Assembly (NCBI RefSeq): GCF_000224085.1
Contig: NC_015945.1
Location: 3,650,501-3,714,500 of the forward strand
DNA from: Allomuricauda ruestringensis DSM 13258
Lineage (GTDB): Bacteria; Bacteroidota; Bacteroidia; Flavobacteriales; Flavobacteriaceae
Direction of reading: 5' to 3'
DNA: 64,000 nt
Shown here: piece by piece, positions 62,719-64,000 of the stretch
Layout: the number at the start of each line of letters is the position of its first letter
Numbering within the stretch: position 1 is the stretch's first letter
The notes under the pieces: generated by a model
The model's database searches: none
What the model was told of the DNA's origin: nothing
Seen by the model: only the letters and a program-made list of their open reading frames with translations
Position numbers and translations under genes: made by a program

Positions 62719-64000
62719 TTTGGTCACCGTTTTTCTTATTCTTTCCATTTCTTGTGGTCATTTTTTTCAAAAGTTTATTCACTTCTTTCAAACGAGTTCG
62801 CAATTTGCTCTCGTTGTCATTATTCTTGAAGAGCTCTTCAGAAATCGGCTCATCGTGTTCATCCCTAATAAGACTCTTACCATCTGCCATTTTAGCAAAT
62901 ACATAGTATAACCCAGGTATCAACAACACCCCGAAAATGGTACCGATAAGCATACCTCCCAAGGCTGAACCACCAATGGTTCGATTACCTATGGCTCCTG
63001 CACCTGTGGCCACTACCAAGGGAATTAAACCAGCAATAAAGGCAAAAGATGTCATCAAAATTGGCCTAAAACGTTGCTTGGAACCTTCAATAGCAGCTTC
63101 GAGTATCGTAGCACCCTGTCGGTGTTTCTGGACGGCAAATTCCACAATCAATACTGCATTCTTACCTAAGAGCCCTACCAACATGATCATACCAATTTGG
63201 GCATACACATCGTTGGACAATCCCATTAACTTCAACAGGAAGAATGAACCAAATACCCCGACCGGAAGTGATAGAATCACGGCCAATGGAAGTAAGAAAC
63301 TCTCGTATTGGGCAGCCAATACCAAATACACGAATATGAGCACTACGATGAAAATGTAGATGGATTCATTTCCACGTTGGGCTTCATCATAAGAGAGACC
63401 TTCCCATGCAATGTCATATCCCCTTGGCAATTTTTGTTCGGCCACCTCTTTTATGGCGTCAATGGCATCCCCACTGGTATATCCTTTGGCGGGCAACCCA
63501 CGAATGGCGGCAGAATTGTACAAATTGTAGCGGGTTACCTCATTTGGCCCGAGGCGTTTCTCCATGGTCATAAAAGATGAGTAGGGTACCATCTCCCCTT
63601 CTTCGTTTTTTACAAAGAGCTTTTCCAAATCGGAGGGCATGCCACGATATTCCGGAGCCGCTTGGGTATACACTTTAAAGAATCGGCCAAAACGGATAAA
63701 CCCTTGTTCGTAGGTACTACCGATAAGAATGTTCAAATTTTCCATGGCTTTTCCTATGGAAACACCTTTCTGCATGGCCGCTTTATTATTGATCTTCAAC
63801 TCATACTGTGGATAATTGGCGGCATAAAAGGTAAATAAGCCTGCCAATTCCTTACGTTCGCGCAAGGCATCCATAAAATCGTTGTTGATCCTTTCGAACT
63901 CATGATAATCCGTGCTATTGGTCTTGTCCAACAAACGCATGGCGAAACCACCTGACGAACCGAAACCTGGAACCGCCGGTGGCTCAAAGTATTCGATTAC
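62708..64000 (-). CDS. RND efflux pump, inner-membrane permease (C-terminal part, cut by window edge)
   Basis: The frame runs from the right edge without a start, giving 430 residues of the C-terminal half of an AcrB/HAE1-type pump. Typical segments are FEPPAVPGFGSSGGFAMRLL (the porter domain), PLAVILSLPVGVFGSFFLLK, then IGMIMLVGLLGKNAVLIVEF and RFRPILMTSFAFIAGLIPLV (helices of the second half), ending in a charged tail. It works by proton antiport with the outer-membrane factor encoded downstream; the membrane-fusion protein should lie beyond the window. The stop overlaps the next gene's start, so translation is coupled. Confidence 0.93.
   Translation of the reverse strand, partial: VIEYFEPPAVPGFGSSGGFAMRLLDKTNSTDYHEFERINNDFMDALRERKELAGLFTFYAANYPQYELKINNKAAMQKGVSIGKAMENLNILIGSTYEQGFIRFGRFFKVYTQAAPEYRGMPSDLEKLFVKNEEGEMVPYSSFMTMEKRLGPNEVTRYNLYNSAAIRGLPAKGYTSGDAIDAIKEVAEQKLPRGYDIAWEGLSYDEAQRGNESIYIFIVVLIFVYLVLAAQYESFLLPLAVILSLPVGVFGSFFLLKLMGLSNDVYAQIGMIMLVGLLGKNAVLIVEFAVQKHRQGATILEAAIEGSKQRFRPILMTSFAFIAGLIPLVVATGAGAIGNRTIGGSALGGMLIGTIFGVLLIPGLYYVFAKMADGKSLIRDEHDEPISEELFKNNDNESKLRTRLKEVNKLLKKMTTRNGKNKKNGDQNEA

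Overview
The window looks like chromosomal DNA of a marine-type member of the Bacteroidota, most likely family Flavobacteriaceae. The reasons are two SusC/SusD pairs, each with its own FecR anti-sigma factor and ECF sigma factor, a PorP/SprF protein beside a type B T9SS-secreted giant protein, Bacteroidota-type promoters (TTTG and TAnnTTTG boxes), low overall GC, and many small A-rich leaders. No species can be named from the sequence alone.

Layout. Positions 1-5387 hold the end of a TauE/SafE permease, a tRNA-Ser(UGA), and a decayed island behind it. The island contains a tyrosine recombinase, a broken paralogue of its catalytic domain, an HxlR regulator relic, a three-gene HipB-HipS-HipT-like toxin-antitoxin operon with three operator-like repeats, an IS-end relic and an integrase N-terminal relic. 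Positions 5388-19681 are one polysaccharide utilisation locus on the minus strand (PUL 1): ECF sigma, FecR, SusC with an STN domain, SusD, a PIG-L deacetylase, a FucP-like MFS transporter, a ROK sugar kinase, a RIFT-barrel lyase-like lipoprotein and an SLC13 carrier. Positions 20267-26044 are patchwork: a dead IS1595-type transposase, a G+C-richer TonB receptor/PepSY pair that looks like siderophore uptake, a GDCCVxC protein, a truncated and frameshifted merTP, and a scrap of a formylglycine-generating-enzyme-like gene.

Positions 26118-37287 hold a BadF-type sugar kinase, a 95-residue orphan, an SSS symporter, an EEP-family hydrolase, a HEAT-repeat protein with two DUF1080 (3-keto-disaccharide hydrolase) domains, a Tat-exported Gfo/Idh/MocA oxidoreductase and a membrane protein joining an exported LamG domain to a cytoplasmic SARP-type DNA-binding module. 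The oxidoreductase and DUF1080 protein suggest extracytoplasmic 3-keto-glycoside chemistry. Positions 37418-49633 are PUL 2: ECF sigma, FecR, STN-SusC, SusD, an unrecognised membrane-anchored 723-residue protein with a helical-toroid-like C-terminus, an AGE-family epimerase and a sugar-porter MFS protein.

Positions 49662-58841 form a signalling and secretion block: a TPR histidine kinase and NarL-type response regulator, a PorP/SprF protein and a 1620-residue T9SS cargo with four 228-bp tandem repeats. A 41-bp element is shared (34 of 41 positions) by the promoter of the giant gene and by a second promoter just downstream of the response regulator. In both copies it sits exactly 19 bp before a TAnCTTG box and 51-54 bp before an ATG, so it is a strong candidate binding site for the adjacent response regulator. 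The window ends with an Aquifex-type aconitase and, on the minus strand, the end of an RND efflux pump overlapping its outer-membrane factor.

The items I consider most worth checking are the shared 41-bp element and the small transcription unit it controls, the LamG-TM-SARP sensor, the HipBST-like operon with its operators, and the two unusual carbohydrate loci.
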